Positions 16,357 to 25,036 of a DNA stretch of 64,000 bases are shown here, piece by piece; position 1 is the first letter of the stretch; the number at the start of each line of letters is the position of its first letter. The stretch is from an uncultured Fluviicola sp. (lineage in GTDB: Bacteria; Bacteroidota; Bacteroidia; Flavobacteriales_D; Crocinitomicaceae), in assembly GCA_913009205.1 (NCBI GenBank), contig CAJVYC010000008.1, positions 1-64,000 of the forward strand. Direction: 5' to 3'. The notes under the pieces were generated by a model. That model did no database searches. It saw only the letters and a program-made list of their open reading frames with translations, and had not been told where the DNA came from. Both the position numbers and the translations under genes were made by a program.

Positions 16357-18831
16357 CTATAACTTAATCGTCAATCTCGTCATGATGTTCGTTCCCGCTT
16401 GAGGGTAATAAAAGTTCTCACTGATTCTTTGTCCGCCAGCAATGTATCCCCAAGTGTATCCGTTGTTTTCGTACAAATGGTTAAAAGCATTGTTCAACTG
16501 AACTCCAACTGTGATTTCTCTAAACAACACATCTTTGATTGTATATGAAACTTGGAAATTCGTAAAGAAATACGATTCAATTTTCCGAGTTTCACTTGAA
16601 GTATTGTCTAAATATTGATCGCTCACAAACTTAGATGAAGCTCCAAGGACAAGTCCATTTATCGGCTCATAATTCAATCCAAGCGCCGCAATTAAATTCG
16701 GCGAAAAAGCCAAGTCTGTCTTCGTATGCTCAATCTCATCTTCAGTATAAGTATCGTAATTAGACACATACTCCGTGAATGAATTGATCTTGTTTTGACT
16801 AAATGTTGCGTTTCCAGTAACACTCAAGTTTTTAAGAATCATGTATCCAACTTCAAGTTCAACTCCTGCTCTGTAGCTCTTGTCAACGTTTGTTCGCGTG
16901 CTACCACCAACGTCGTTAAGTTGGCCCGTAAGAACCAATTGATTCTTGTAATTCATGAAATAACCGTTCACGTTTGCCATCAACTTGCGCCCTTTGTAAC
17001 GATAACCAGCTTCAATATTCAATAACTCTTCATGTTCTGGACGGTTTTCAGGAGTATTTTCTCTAAAATCAGAACGAACAGGCTCTCTATTCGCAATTGC
17101 AACAGAAGCGTAAACGTTGTTTCGATTGTTGAAATCGTACATCACACCGGCTTTTGGATTAAAGAAGTTATACGTCGCCGATTGCGTTATGTCTTCCAAT
17201 TCGCCATTGACTTCATCTATACCTAAATATTGATAATTGATGTAGCGAAACTGGAAATCAGCATAATACGTAAATTTATTGCGCTTATAAGTTCCTTTCA
17301 AATAAGACTGAATCTCGCTCTTAACACCGTCGTTGTCGTAATAGTTGTCTCTAATTTCTCCGTTCGACGCATATTCCGCCCAAATAACTTCTCCAAAGTG
17401 TGCACCCAAATATTGATTGGCTCCGCCTCCAAGGGTAATATCGAATCCTTTGTTTTTGTAATTCAAAGCGTAAATTCCACCGTAGAAATGATTATCTAAC
17501 CATCTTCTTCGAATGAAATCGCCTGTAGTAACTGTATCAAGTAAAAACAACGGCGGAGCTGAAACTGCTAATATTATAGGGTCCAAACCATACGTTGAAA
17601 AGTCATCATCTGCTCTGAATTGCTCGAAATAACCTCTTCCTCTCGTATAATGTCCTTTCACTTTCAATGTTAATTTTTCCGTTAGAAAATGAGAAAAATG
17701 CAATTGATAGTGATCTTGTTGGTAATTGTCAACTTCATTTTCATAGGTGTAAGCGTTGTATCTTCTTCCTGAACTTTTCAAGCTTTCCAAATCGGCATCA
17801 GAAACTCCATTTCTATCTGCATACGCTTGAATTTCATTCTGATCTCCATTCACTGCAGACTCTGGAACTCCATTCCAAGCTTGATACGTTCGTTCTTGTC
17901 CACTGAAAATGTTTGCTGTTAAAGTTGATTTCTTTCCAATCCACGATGCGGCAATGTAAAACGATTTAAGATCTGAAGTCGCTCGATCAATGTAGCCGTC
18001 AGAAGCAATTTTAGACAAACGAGCATCGACGGTAAATTTATTGTTGATCAATCCTGTTCCCGCTTTAACAGTGTGTCTCCACGTATTGAACGAACCAAAT
18101 CCGTTGTCAATTACGCCATATGCTTTTTTGTTCGTCTTATTCGTGTTGACGTTGATACTTGCGCCAAAAGCCGAAGCTCCATTGGCCGATGTTCCCACGC
18201 CACGCTGGATTTGAATTCCATCCGCAGACGAAGAGAAATCGGGCATGTTCACCCAAAAAACACCGTGCGATTCTGAATCGTTTATTGGTATCCCATTCAC
18301 CGTAACGTTCGTTCTTGTTGGATCTACGCCTCGAATTCGAATTCCTGTATACCCAACGCCCGCTCCAGCGTCAGATGTTACAACTGCTGAAGGCGTGAAC
18401 CTCAAAAGCATCGGAAGGTCTTGTCCGAAATTCGCCTTTTCGATGTCATTCGTCTTTAACTCCGTGTACGTCGTTGGCGTTTTGAAATTAACAGGCTGGT
18501 AAACTACCATTTCCATAATTTCTTGCGGAGCTGCTTTAAGAGAAAAGTCCATCTTGTTTTCTCCAGCTCCAATTGTTACCTCTTTTTCAATGGGTTCATA
18601 CCCCATTCTGTTCACTATAATTCGGGTTGGCCCAGATCGAAGCTTGGTCAGTGTGTAATAGCCTTCTTCGTCGGCAATTGTTCTTAAAAAGGATTCTTGC
18701 ACTTCAATTTTGGCGCCAATAACGGGCTGTCCAGTTTCGTCAGTTACTCTTCCTTCTAATTTGGTTTGTGAAAATGTAGCGAGCGGAATAAACAGCAAAC
18801 CACAAATCATAGATACTAGTCTTGTTTTCAT
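16357..18831 (-). CDS. TonB-dependent receptor under TPP riboswitch control (probable thiamine-compound importer)
   Basis: 824 aa: signal peptide (about 1-21), carboxypeptidase-like domain (23-110, GRVTDETGQPVIGAKIEV), plug (about 125-235; GIRIRGVDPTRTNVTVNG, then GASAFGASINVNTNK) and a long beta-barrel ending TNIMTRLTIKL. A thiamine-pyrophosphate riboswitch sits in its leader, which ties it to uptake of thiamine or a thiamine precursor; in Bacteroidota, TPP-regulated outer-membrane receptors are known partners of PnuT transporters. A PnuC/PnuT-type transporter gene lies upstream on the same strand. A promoter -7 box lies just before the riboswitch, so the receptor has its own transcript. Confidence 0.88.
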   Translation of the reverse strand: MKTRLVSMICGLLFIPLATFSQTKLEGRVTDETGQPVIGAKIEVQESFLRTIADEEGYYTLTKLRSGPTRIIVNRMGYEPIEKEVTIGAGENKMDFSLKAAPQEIMEMVVYQPVNFKTPTTYTELKTNDIEKANFGQDLPMLLRFTPSAVVTSDAGAGVGYTGIRIRGVDPTRTNVTVNGIPINDSESHGVFWVNMPDFSSSADGIQIQRGVGTSANGASAFGASINVNTNKTNKKAYGVIDNGFGSFNTWRHTVKAGTGLINNKFTVDARLSKIASDGYIDRATSDLKSFYIAASWIGKKSTLTANIFSGQERTYQAWNGVPESAVNGDQNEIQAYADRNGVSDADLESLKSSGRRYNAYTYENEVDNYQQDHYQLHFSHFLTEKLTLKVKGHYTRGRGYFEQFRADDDFSTYGLDPIILAVSAPPLFLLDTVTTGDFIRRRWLDNHFYGGIYALNYKNKGFDITLGGGANQYLGAHFGEVIWAEYASNGEIRDNYYDNDGVKSEIQSYLKGTYKRNKFTYYADFQFRYINYQYLGIDEVNGELEDITQSATYNFFNPKAGVMYDFNNRNNVYASVAIANREPVRSDFRENTPENRPEHEELLNIEAGYRYKGRKLMANVNGYFMNYKNQLVLTGQLNDVGGSTRTNVDKSYRAGVELEVGYMILKNLSVTGNATFSQNKINSFTEYVSNYDTYTEDEIEHTKTDLAFSPNLIAALGLNYEPINGLVLGASSKFVSDQYLDNTSSETRKIESYFFTNFQVSYTIKDVLFREITVGVQLNNAFNHLYENNGYTWGYIAGGQRISENFYYPQAGTNIMTRLTIKL

Positions 18832-18897
18832 TTTAAAAAATGTTTAACAAGAACAAGGGGCTAATCCTTTGTGTAAATTAATAATTAGCTAATTGGT

Positions 18898-18984
18898 CAT
18901 CATTTCCCTTCGCAGGCATTATCCTGAGCAGGTCAATGGGTATAATCTCAGCCACTGATTTCTCAGCAGCACCCCTTAGAGACG
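18898..18984 (-). promoter_or_regulatory. TPP (THI-element) riboswitch
   Basis: Read on the minus strand the segment contains the hallmark TPP aptamer blocks in order: AAGGGGTGCT, GGCTGAGATTATACCC, GACCTGCTCAGGATAATGCC and GCGAAGGGA. It lies between the kinase-like gene and the TonB receptor gene, with the receptor ATG about 67 nt past the aptamer. Downstream, a CCCCTT segment (about 18855-18860) can pair with the AAGGGG at the 5' edge of the aptamer, suggesting a mutually exclusive fold that controls expression. The aptamer call is firm; the switching mechanism is inferred. Confidence 0.93.
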
Positions 18985-18987
18985 GCG

Positions 18988-18995
18988 CAAAACTA
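18988..18995 (-). promoter_or_regulatory. -7 promoter element of the riboswitch transcript
   Basis: TAGTTTTG on the minus strand matches TAnnTTTG and places the start of transcription at about 18980, right at the 5' edge of the TPP aptamer. It lies just past the stop codon of the kinase-like gene. No convincing -33 TTG was found. Confidence 0.5.
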
Positions 18996-19005
18996 CATAA
19001 ATTAT

Positions 19006-19515
19006 TTAAAATTGATCTATTGCTTGAATACTTTTTTTTAATCTTTCTTCAGGGGCACCATTCACAATAATGAAATCTTTTTTGAATACATTGAGCACGG
19101 AGATGTACTTCTCAAACAATGTATGGCGGTCATCAGGATTCTCACGAAGAGGATCTACTTCCCATGGAATGTCAGGTGCGCAGAGCACGTGCAGGTCGAA
19201 ATGGTTCTCGCTCACTAGTTCATTGATATACGTTGAAGCAAAACCGTACTTGTGTTCAGACCATACTTTGAGCACAACAAAATCGGTGTCAACAATATTA
19301 ACTCGGCTTTTTTCGGTAGAGAATATTTGTAAGTTTTCTTCATGACCTTCAGCAATATCATCCAAATCGCCATGTGAATATTCATAATCGGGCCCATTTT
19401 CGTCTAGGAACTCTCGCGCATATTCTGGGATTACATTAACGCCATAATGTGATGCCAAAGCATTTGCAAGTGTCGTTTTTCCACTTGATTCAGGTCCAGT
19501 AATTGCAATTTTCAT
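19006..19515 (-). CDS. NadR-like (ribosylnicotinamide-kinase-type) P-loop ATPase
   Basis: 169 aa from the ATG at 19515, whose first bases overlap the TGA of the transporter gene (ATGA). The ORF-track start at 19548 is less likely. The Walker A motif is ITGPESSGKTTLANALA at the N-terminus, followed by EYAREFLDENGP, the NadR kinase-domain signature; no adenylyltransferase domain is present. NadR kinases phosphorylate nicotinamide riboside. Stand-alone homologues beside PnuC-type transporters are thought to trap the imported vitamin by phosphorylation. The TPP riboswitch next door makes a thiamine substrate possible, but nicotinamide riboside remains the main alternative. Confidence 0.8.
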   Translation of the reverse strand: MKIAITGPESSGKTTLANALASHYGVNVIPEYAREFLDENGPDYEYSHGDLDDIAEGHEENLQIFSTEKSRVNIVDTDFVVLKVWSEHKYGFASTYINELVSENHFDLHVLCAPDIPWEVDPLRENPDDRHTLFEKYISVLNVFKKDFIIVNGAPEERLKKSIQAIDQF

Positions 19516-20117
19516 AGTTCCTGCTGAAGTTTGAGTTGCTTGCGCCAAGATAAATAGCCAAACAAAGCCAAAACAGTAAATATCAGCATTTGCAACGCCA
19601 GCAATTCATAGCCACGGCCAGAATAGAGGTAAATTGAAAAAATGTCAATTACGATCCAATACAGCCAATTTTCTAACACACGGCGTGTTACCATAAACGT
19701 TGCTGCCAAACTAAATACAGTTGTAAGGGCATCAATATAGGGCGCTTTTTGATCCGTGAATGAATCGAACATCCATCCCACCACAAAAGCCACAATACCA
19801 CTTATGATAAGGTTTGCCAAATGTTGCCCAGTCGTCCAACGGTGTATTGTCTTGCCTTTACCTTTTGAATTGTTCCAAGAAATCCAACCAACAATTGCCA
19901 TTGCCACATAAAACAACTGAAGAATACTTTCCAAGTACAGCTTCCCTATAAAGCAGAGATAAACAAACAAAATGGAGGAAATAAGAGCAAACGGCCAACA
20001 TGAAATATGTCGCATTGCGGCGAGAATTACATATAAAATGCCCGTGACGAATGCTAGCCATTCCCACATCGAGGTGGCCACCATCGCACTCCAAAGGGAA
20101 TCAAAAAAAAATGTCAT
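19512..20117 (-). CDS. PnuC/PnuT-family vitamin transporter
   Basis: 201 aa with about seven transmembrane helices and the PnuC-family pattern (AFVTGILYVILAAMRHISCWP, the aromatic-rich loop WISWNNSKGKG, and a late NWLYWIVIDIFSIYLYSGRG). PnuC proteins move nicotinamide riboside and PnuT proteins move thiamine by facilitated diffusion through the inner membrane, driven by phosphorylation inside. The start codon overlaps the stop of the YceI gene (TAATG), and the stop overlaps the kinase-like gene, so the three are tightly coupled. Given the adjacent TPP riboswitch and TonB receptor, thiamine is my favoured substrate; nicotinamide riboside is not excluded. Confidence 0.85.
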   Translation of the reverse strand: MTFFFDSLWSAMVATSMWEWLAFVTGILYVILAAMRHISCWPFALISSILFVYLCFIGKLYLESILQLFYVAMAIVGWISWNNSKGKGKTIHRWTTGQHLANLIISGIVAFVVGWMFDSFTDQKAPYIDALTTVFSLAATFMVTRRVLENWLYWIVIDIFSIYLYSGRGYELLALQMLIFTVLALFGYLSWRKQLKLQQEL

Positions 20118-20626
20118 TACGATTTAGGTACGGTTACCTTAACGGAAACTTTATTTTTTTCACGGCCTTTCTTTACTTCAATATTAAAGTCAGAAGCGTA
20201 AACAGTTGTTTTGAAGACCATATCTTCACCTTCCATTTTCAAAGTAAAGCTTACTTCTTTGGTAATTCCTTTAATTGTTAAGGTTCCATTGGCTTTGTAA
20301 TCATCTCCATCTTTTGTGATAGAGCTGCTCGTAAAATTCATCGTTGGGTACTTTTCGGCATTAAAGTATTCCTTTGATTGTAAATGCTTATTTCGCATTT
20401 TGTTTCCGGTATCGATAGCGCCAACTAAGGCCGACCCTTTAATAACAGAACTCCCTAAATTCATAGGGTTCAAGGCAATGCTTGCCGTAATTCCAGTAAT
20501 CGTTCCTTTCGTGTTATCAGCTTCAAATACGAAAGAAACAGATGCAGTCTTTGTGTTTAATTTTACTTCTTGACTCAGTCCTAAAATAGGAATCAAAAGC
20601 ATCAATGTGAAAATTGTTTTTTTCAT
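20117..20626 (-). CDS. YceI-family periplasmic lipid-binding protein
   Basis: 169 aa with signal peptide (MKKTIFTLMLLIPILGLSQ) and a YceI lipocalin-like beta-barrel: VSFVFEADNTKGTITGITAS, HLQSKEYFNAEKYPTMNFTS (the family signature, about 82-101) and a final strand with VSVKVTVPKS. YceI proteins bind polyisoprenoid chains or amphipathic lipids in the periplasm. It is the first gene of the tightly packed YceI-transporter-kinase unit. A functional link with vitamin uptake is not obvious. Confidence 0.87.
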   Translation of the reverse strand: MKKTIFTLMLLIPILGLSQEVKLNTKTASVSFVFEADNTKGTITGITASIALNPMNLGSSVIKGSALVGAIDTGNKMRNKHLQSKEYFNAEKYPTMNFTSSSITKDGDDYKANGTLTIKGITKEVSFTLKMEGEDMVFKTTVYASDFNIEVKKGREKNKVSVKVTVPKS

Positions 20627-20710
20627 CGAGCGTTGTTTCGTTTAAAAGTCCAAACCTATTCAATTATCTCGCCAAAAAAAAATAAATTATTAGTTCTCTA
20701 AATAAACCCT

Positions 20711-20718
20711 TAATTTTG
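20711..20718 (+). promoter_or_regulatory. -7 promoter element of the small basic secreted protein
   Basis: TAATTTTG matches TAnnTTTG and lies 31 bp before the ATG at 20750. It supports the small downstream ORF being real. No clear -33 TTG is seen. Confidence 0.45.
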
Positions 20719-20749
20719 GCGTTCTTATAAGTTATACAATCAGGCCTTT

Positions 20750-20959
20750 ATGAAATATATTCTCTCTCTCGCAGTAATTTCGATGTCTTTCCTGACTTCG
20801 GCAGGCACAGAATTAACTCTTGACTGTCAAAATTCCAGTTTAATAGAAGCCGCTTTGTATCCTGGAGGCCCGGGAAAGAAAGGTAAGAAAGGAAAACGTG
20901 CCAGGAAGAAAAGAAAGCGCAAATGTGCGAAGTGGAGCCGTAAAGGTTACACTGGATAG
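20750..20959 (+). CDS. small secreted, extremely basic protein
   Basis: 69 aa. A signal peptide (about 1-18, MKYILSLAVISMSFLTSAG) is followed by a short acidic/neutral part (about 19-40) and then a highly basic glycine-lysine-arginine tail (GKKGKKGKRARKKRKRKC, about 42-59). There are no known domains. A good -7 box upstream supports expression. A secreted polycation could bind DNA, polysaccharide or membranes, or be a toxin-like or matrix peptide, but nothing in the sequence settles this. The minus-strand ORF over the same bases is a shadow. Confidence 0.6.
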   Translation: MKYILSLAVISMSFLTSAGTELTLDCQNSSLIEAALYPGGPGKKGKKGKRARKKRKRKCAKWSRKGYTG

Positions 20960-21419
20960 GCATCTATTTTATTTCTTGAATATTAGAATAATGGAATTTT
21001 TGCTGTCCTTGTTTTGACGTTTTTTGTTTAGCTAAATAGACAAATTTTAACCGCGGAGGCGCAAGTAAGCACTGTATGACCATCGTATGGTCGCAAGAAT
21101 CACTTAAAGGTGTCTCACCTTGGTTTGAAACAATCTGAATAGAACCTTTTTAGAAGCTAATAATACCGGTTTCCTCACCAATTATTGGCACATGCCATTA
21201 GTATAATTCCTAGCGTCAAACAAACCCGCTTCATAGTGCCCAACGGAAAGGTACGTTCTGCCTGCCTAAGCTCTTATATCGTTCCTCCGTTCGTCTTCAA
21301 AAGCTTGACTTTTTCTTCTGTGGTTAGAAAATAAGCTGTCGCCTTCAAATAAACTTTTCCTCTGTAGTAATCCAAATAATGACCATCAATTTAATTACTT
21401 TTAATCATTCTTAAATTCT
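20960..21419 (-). other. intergenic region with two minus-strand gene fragments
   Basis: No intact gene. At 21274-21408 (minus) a frame reads MIKSN, a TAA, then IDGHYLDYYRGKVYLKATAY and a further 20 or so residues to a stop, which looks like a small gene with a nonsense codon at position 6. At 21175-21234 (minus) a 19-aa lipoprotein leader (MKRVCLTLGIILMACANNW, lipobox LMAC) ends at once in TGA. Both are probably remnants. Confidence 0.35.
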
Positions 21420-22781
21420 ATGGCGAAAATAAAATCAGCTTTTTATTGTCAAAATTGTGGCCACGATACTCCAAAATGGTTAGGAAAGTGTCCATCATGC
21501 AATGAATGGAATACATTCGTAGAAGAACTTGTTCAAAAGCAGGTCCCTCAAGTCGTTGCCTTTTCTCGGTCTGGAGAGAGCGCAAAACCTCAACCCTTGG
21601 AGGAAATTGAACAAAGAGAACATCCAAGAATTACTCTCAATGATAAAGAACTGAACCGCGTTTTAGGCGGTGGTTTGGTACATGGATCTCTCATCTTGTT
21701 TGGTGGTGAACCTGGCATAGGTAAGTCAACCCTAATTCTTCAACTCGCTGTTACAACGACGAATTTAAAGGTTTTGTATGTTTCAGGAGAAGAGAGCGAT
21801 CAGCAAATTAAAATGCGTTCGGAAAGAATTGGGGTAACGAACAAAGATTGTTTTATTCTCACCGAAACGAACGTTCAAAACATCTTCAAGCAAGCAGAAC
21901 AAGTTCAACCGGAAATATTGGTTATTGATTCGATTCAAACATTGTACTCTTCACAAATTGAAAGTTCCCCGGGAAGTATTTCTCAAGTTAGGGAATGCAC
22001 AGCACAACTTCTTCGGTATGCAAAACAAAGTAACGTTCCTGTTTTCTTAATTGGACACATTACCAAAGAGGGATCACTTGCCGGACCTAAAGTTCTGGAA
22101 CATATGGTTGATTGTGTTTTACAGTTTGAGGGAGATAGAAATCATGTTTACAGACTTTTAAGATCCATAAAAAACAGGTTTGGAAGCACAAACGAATTGG
22201 GAATCTACGAAATGTTAGGAACAGGCTTGAGAGAAGTGGCGAACCCATCTGAAATCTTAATAAGCAATTCAGACAGTTCGTTGAGTGGGGTTTCCATAGC
22301 CGCAACAATAGAAGGAACACGACCAATGCTCATAGAAGTGCAAGCTCTTGTAAGCACGGCTGCATATGGCACGCCTCAGCGCTCATCAACTGGTTTTGAT
22401 AGCAAACGCTTGAATATGTTACTTGCGGTTATGGAAAAACGCTGCGGTTTCAAACTGGGTGCGAAAGATGTTTTCCTAAACATCGCAGGAGGAATTAAAG
22501 TTGACGATCCAGCGATTGATTTGGCAGTTGTGGCTGCTGTTCTTTCCTCAAATGCTGATATTGCTATTCAAAAGAAAGTTGCTCTATCAGCAGAAGTTGG
22601 TTTGTCTGGAGAAGTTCGGCCTGTCAATAGGGCTGACCAACGGATTCATGAGGCGGAAAAACTAGGCTTCGAGAAAATCATCATATCCAAGTACAACAAA
22701 GGAATTGATCAGAAAAACTTTAAGATTGAGCTGGTTCAGTGCGGGACAATGGTCGAGGTTGTAAAGGCCCTCTTCGCATAA
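21420..22781 (+). CDS. radA: DNA repair protein RadA
   Basis: 453 aa. It has an N-terminal C4 zinc finger (CQNCGHDTPKWLGKCPSC, about 10-27), a RecA-like ATPase core with Walker A GGEPGIGKST (about 84-93), the RadA-specific KNRFGST motif (about 250), and a C-terminal Lon-protease-like domain (about 295-453). RadA is a branch-migration helicase in recombination and repair of stalled forks. Length and order are normal. The gene is transcribed alone, and the ATG at 21420 directly precedes the zinc finger. Confidence 0.96.
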   Translation: MAKIKSAFYCQNCGHDTPKWLGKCPSCNEWNTFVEELVQKQVPQVVAFSRSGESAKPQPLEEIEQREHPRITLNDKELNRVLGGGLVHGSLILFGGEPGIGKSTLILQLAVTTTNLKVLYVSGEESDQQIKMRSERIGVTNKDCFILTETNVQNIFKQAEQVQPEILVIDSIQTLYSSQIESSPGSISQVRECTAQLLRYAKQSNVPVFLIGHITKEGSLAGPKVLEHMVDCVLQFEGDRNHVYRLLRSIKNRFGSTNELGIYEMLGTGLREVANPSEILISNSDSSLSGVSIAATIEGTRPMLIEVQALVSTAAYGTPQRSSTGFDSKRLNMLLAVMEKRCGFKLGAKDVFLNIAGGIKVDDPAIDLAVVAAVLSSNADIAIQKKVALSAEVGLSGEVRPVNRADQRIHEAEKLGFEKIIISKYNKGIDQKNFKIELVQCGTMVEVVKALFA

Positions 22782-22811
22782 TCTTACAAATAAATTTCAA
22801 TCGTAATTCGA

Positions 22812-23190
22812 ATGACCAAAAACAAATTGATGTTATCCACCATAAGACTTCACGTACGCCCCTTGCAAAATTCCGACTCTGATATAGTTCCTTTGATAGG
22901 ATATCGAACTCATAGGATTATTTGCTCTGCTTGTTAATAATGAGGGGCAAGATGAAATAGGATACCGCTTAAGAGAACAGTATTAGAGACAGGGCTATGG
23001 AACTGAAATTACCACAGGCCTGATCGACTATTGTTTTCAAGAATTAAACTTTAGTTTGTTGACTGCGGATGTGAATATCGAGAATGTTCCTTATGTTAAG
23101 ATCTTGGGGGAATTCATGAAGCCAGTTCGGGAGTTTTACAACGAAAACGATCAATGTACGAATCAACGGTATAATTTGATGAACATATAA
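22812..23190 (+). pseudogene. GNAT acetyltransferase remnant with internal deletion and in-frame TAG
   Basis: The first part from the ATG at 22812 reads MTKNKLMLSTIRLHVRPLQN, a typical GNAT start. The frame then shifts, and a second segment (from about 22921) reads NNEGQDEIGYRLREQY, TAG, RQGYGTEITTGLIDYCF, ending in a normal stop at 23190. Compared with the family (usually about 170-180 aa), roughly the middle strands are missing. The TAG stands where related proteins often have Trp in Y-W-G/R-Q-G-Y-G-T, so TGG to TAG is likely. The gene is clearly dead. Confidence 0.8.
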
Positions 23191-23205
23191 TTCTTTAACT
23201 GCTAT

Positions 23206-23988
23206 TTAATACAAAAAATAACTAAAGCCAAGCAATGCTATAGATCCATCTATCATTCCTGCGCAATAGATATCCGATCGTTTTTCATTCATAAAAAGCA
23301 CCAATACAATTTGGACGAAAATGCTGATGAAAAACCACGGATTCAAGAGCAGGAAAGGTTCTACAAAGTACAGTATCGTCATTGCAAAGCAAAGCAAAAG
23401 CACTATTGATATAAATTTTGAAACCCTAACCCCAACGACTTGTGGGATGGTTCTCTGTTCGGGAATATCGTATTTCAAATCACGAATATCAAAGGGAATA
23501 GTCACAGCCAAGACATACATGTAGTGCGCAACCGCCGACCAAACAAGAGCTTCTTCTTTTGATTCATTAACGGCTGGAAAAGCAATTACCACAGCAACCC
23601 ATGAAATCGCAATCAAATGAATTTTTAAATGCGGAATCTGACGCATATTCATCCCTTGGATTTTGAGAACATACAGCGTTGAAATTAAACCTGAACAACC
23701 CAATAACACGATGGTAACAGGCTCAATTTTCGGAAGGAGCAACAGGGTCACACAGGCACCAATTCCACTTGTGACGGACAAAATTAGAAGTCCCGCACGG
23801 TTCTTATCTACCCATTTTAACCATGGTGTTTGTTCAAAAGATTTTGCCTTAAACAAACGTTGTCCATTGTAAACGGCGAGCGTTGAAAAGAAACTGAAAA
23901 AGCCGTAGATCAACCATGAATCAATCGCATTAGAATAAGCATATCCACCACTAAGAACTCCCGTTGAGAGAGCTACAATAATGTTCAA
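23206..23988 (-). CDS. UbiA-like prenyltransferase-family membrane protein
   Basis: 260 aa with about eight transmembrane helices. It has the aromatic first loop (VYNGQRLFKAKSF) and a second Asp-rich loop (IPFDIRDLKYDIPEQRT, about 163-179), which resembles the DxxxD prenyl-diphosphate site of UbiA enzymes. The first loop lacks the canonical N/DxxxD, so substrate and activity are uncertain. The start is unclear: the track uses TTG at 23988, but the frame stays open upstream to an ATT at 24033 with a natural basic leader (IKKRKIKKLLQHIVY), 7 bp after the stop of the glycosyltransferase gene. It is the last gene of the operon running from tatA. Confidence 0.68.
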   Translation of the reverse strand: MNIIVALSTGVLSGGYAYSNAIDSWLIYGFFSFFSTLAVYNGQRLFKAKSFEQTPWLKWVDKNRAGLLILSVTSGIGACVTLLLLPKIEPVTIVLLGCSGLISTLYVLKIQGMNMRQIPHLKIHLIAISWVAVVIAFPAVNESKEEALVWSAVAHYMYVLAVTIPFDIRDLKYDIPEQRTIPQVVGVRVSKFISIVLLLCFAMTILYFVEPFLLLNPWFFISIFVQIVLVLFMNEKRSDIYCAGMIDGSIALLGFSYFLY

Positions 23989-24040
23989 ATAAACAATATG
24001 TTGGAGAAGCTTTTTGATCTTGCGTTTCTTAATTCAGAAA

Positions 24041-25036
24041 CTAATTTAAGCTTTTTAAAACACGCTCGACCTCTATTTCCAAGACGCAATTGCAATCTTT
24101 CTCTTCAGCACAGGGCTTGCAGTTTTCATCAAAAACAATAATTCGAACGTTTTCGCCAAGCGCTTTCCAACGTCCAGGATGAATCGGTCGCTTTGGTGAA
24201 TACAATCCTACCGCATTGACGCCCAAATAGCCAGCAATATGCAATGGACCCGTAGAACAAGCCACTAAATTTTTCGAGTTCTGAATCAAAGCCATGAGTT
24301 GTTCTAGACTCAATTTGCCTGTTGAGTCAATCACATTCTCATTTACTGGGATCCTTTCTCTAAACTGTTTTCCCTCGTCTTCTGTCCCAGTAAAAACAAC
24401 TTGTTTTCCTTCTTCAACAAGCGTGGAAGCCAATTCCATATACTTTTCCAAAGGCCATTCTTTGGCGCTTCCTTGCGATTTTGGATGTAAGATCGTAAAG
24501 TTTTTAAGGTCTTTGAGCGCGTTTGGTAATTCAACTTGATCTACTTTAAAATGAGATGTCGTTTTCACTATTTCATCCAGTGAAGGAATCTCCTTAAGCC
24601 CAAGTGGTCTCAGCAATTCATGATTCAATTGTACCTCGTGCAAATTCGATTTTCTTCGCGTAAAATTCACGCGATGCGAACACGTCAAGAGGTGATGCGC
24701 TTTGTGCGCCGTTCCAATTCGAGTTTCAATTCTCGCTTTTTTCGCCAATGATGCGATTTCCTTATCGGGAAACACATGAATAATAACATCGGCATTGAGC
24801 TTTCTAAACGATTGAATTTTATCAGTTTTTGGAACATTTAAGTAATCATTCCAATCTTCAAATTGATCCACAAGGTCATAGGCTTCAACAATTGATTTGG
24901 TGTATCCTTTTCCAAGAAAAATAATGTTCACGTCTGGAGATTGCTCTTTTAACCAAGAACAGATCGGCAGTGTGAGCATTACATCTCCAATGCTATCGGT
25001 TCTGCTAATTATAACTGTTTTATTATTTAAATCCAC
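24041..25036 (-). CDS. glycosyltransferase family 9 (ADP-heptose:LPS heptosyltransferase type)
   Basis: 331 aa GT-B fold enzyme. The N-terminal domain starts VIISRTDSIGDVMLTLPICS, the heptosyltransferase signature for acceptor binding. The C-terminal donor domain contains LHPKSQGSAKEWPLEKYMEL and ACSTGPLHIAGYLGVNAVGLY (about 270-290). A Cys-rich tail (CKPCAEEKDCNC) is seen in many Bacteroidota GT9 enzymes. It adds heptose-like sugars to the LPS core at the cytoplasmic face. The start codon touches the stop of the GT2 gene, so the two are coupled. Confidence 0.9.
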   Translation of the reverse strand: MDLNNKTVIISRTDSIGDVMLTLPICSWLKEQSPDVNIIFLGKGYTKSIVEAYDLVDQFEDWNDYLNVPKTDKIQSFRKLNADVIIHVFPDKEIASLAKKARIETRIGTAHKAHHLLTCSHRVNFTRRKSNLHEVQLNHELLRPLGLKEIPSLDEIVKTTSHFKVDQVELPNALKDLKNFTILHPKSQGSAKEWPLEKYMELASTLVEEGKQVVFTGTEDEGKQFRERIPVNENVIDSTGKLSLEQLMALIQNSKNLVACSTGPLHIAGYLGVNAVGLYSPKRPIHPGRWKALGENVRIIVFDENCKPCAEEKDCNCVLEIEVERVLKSLN

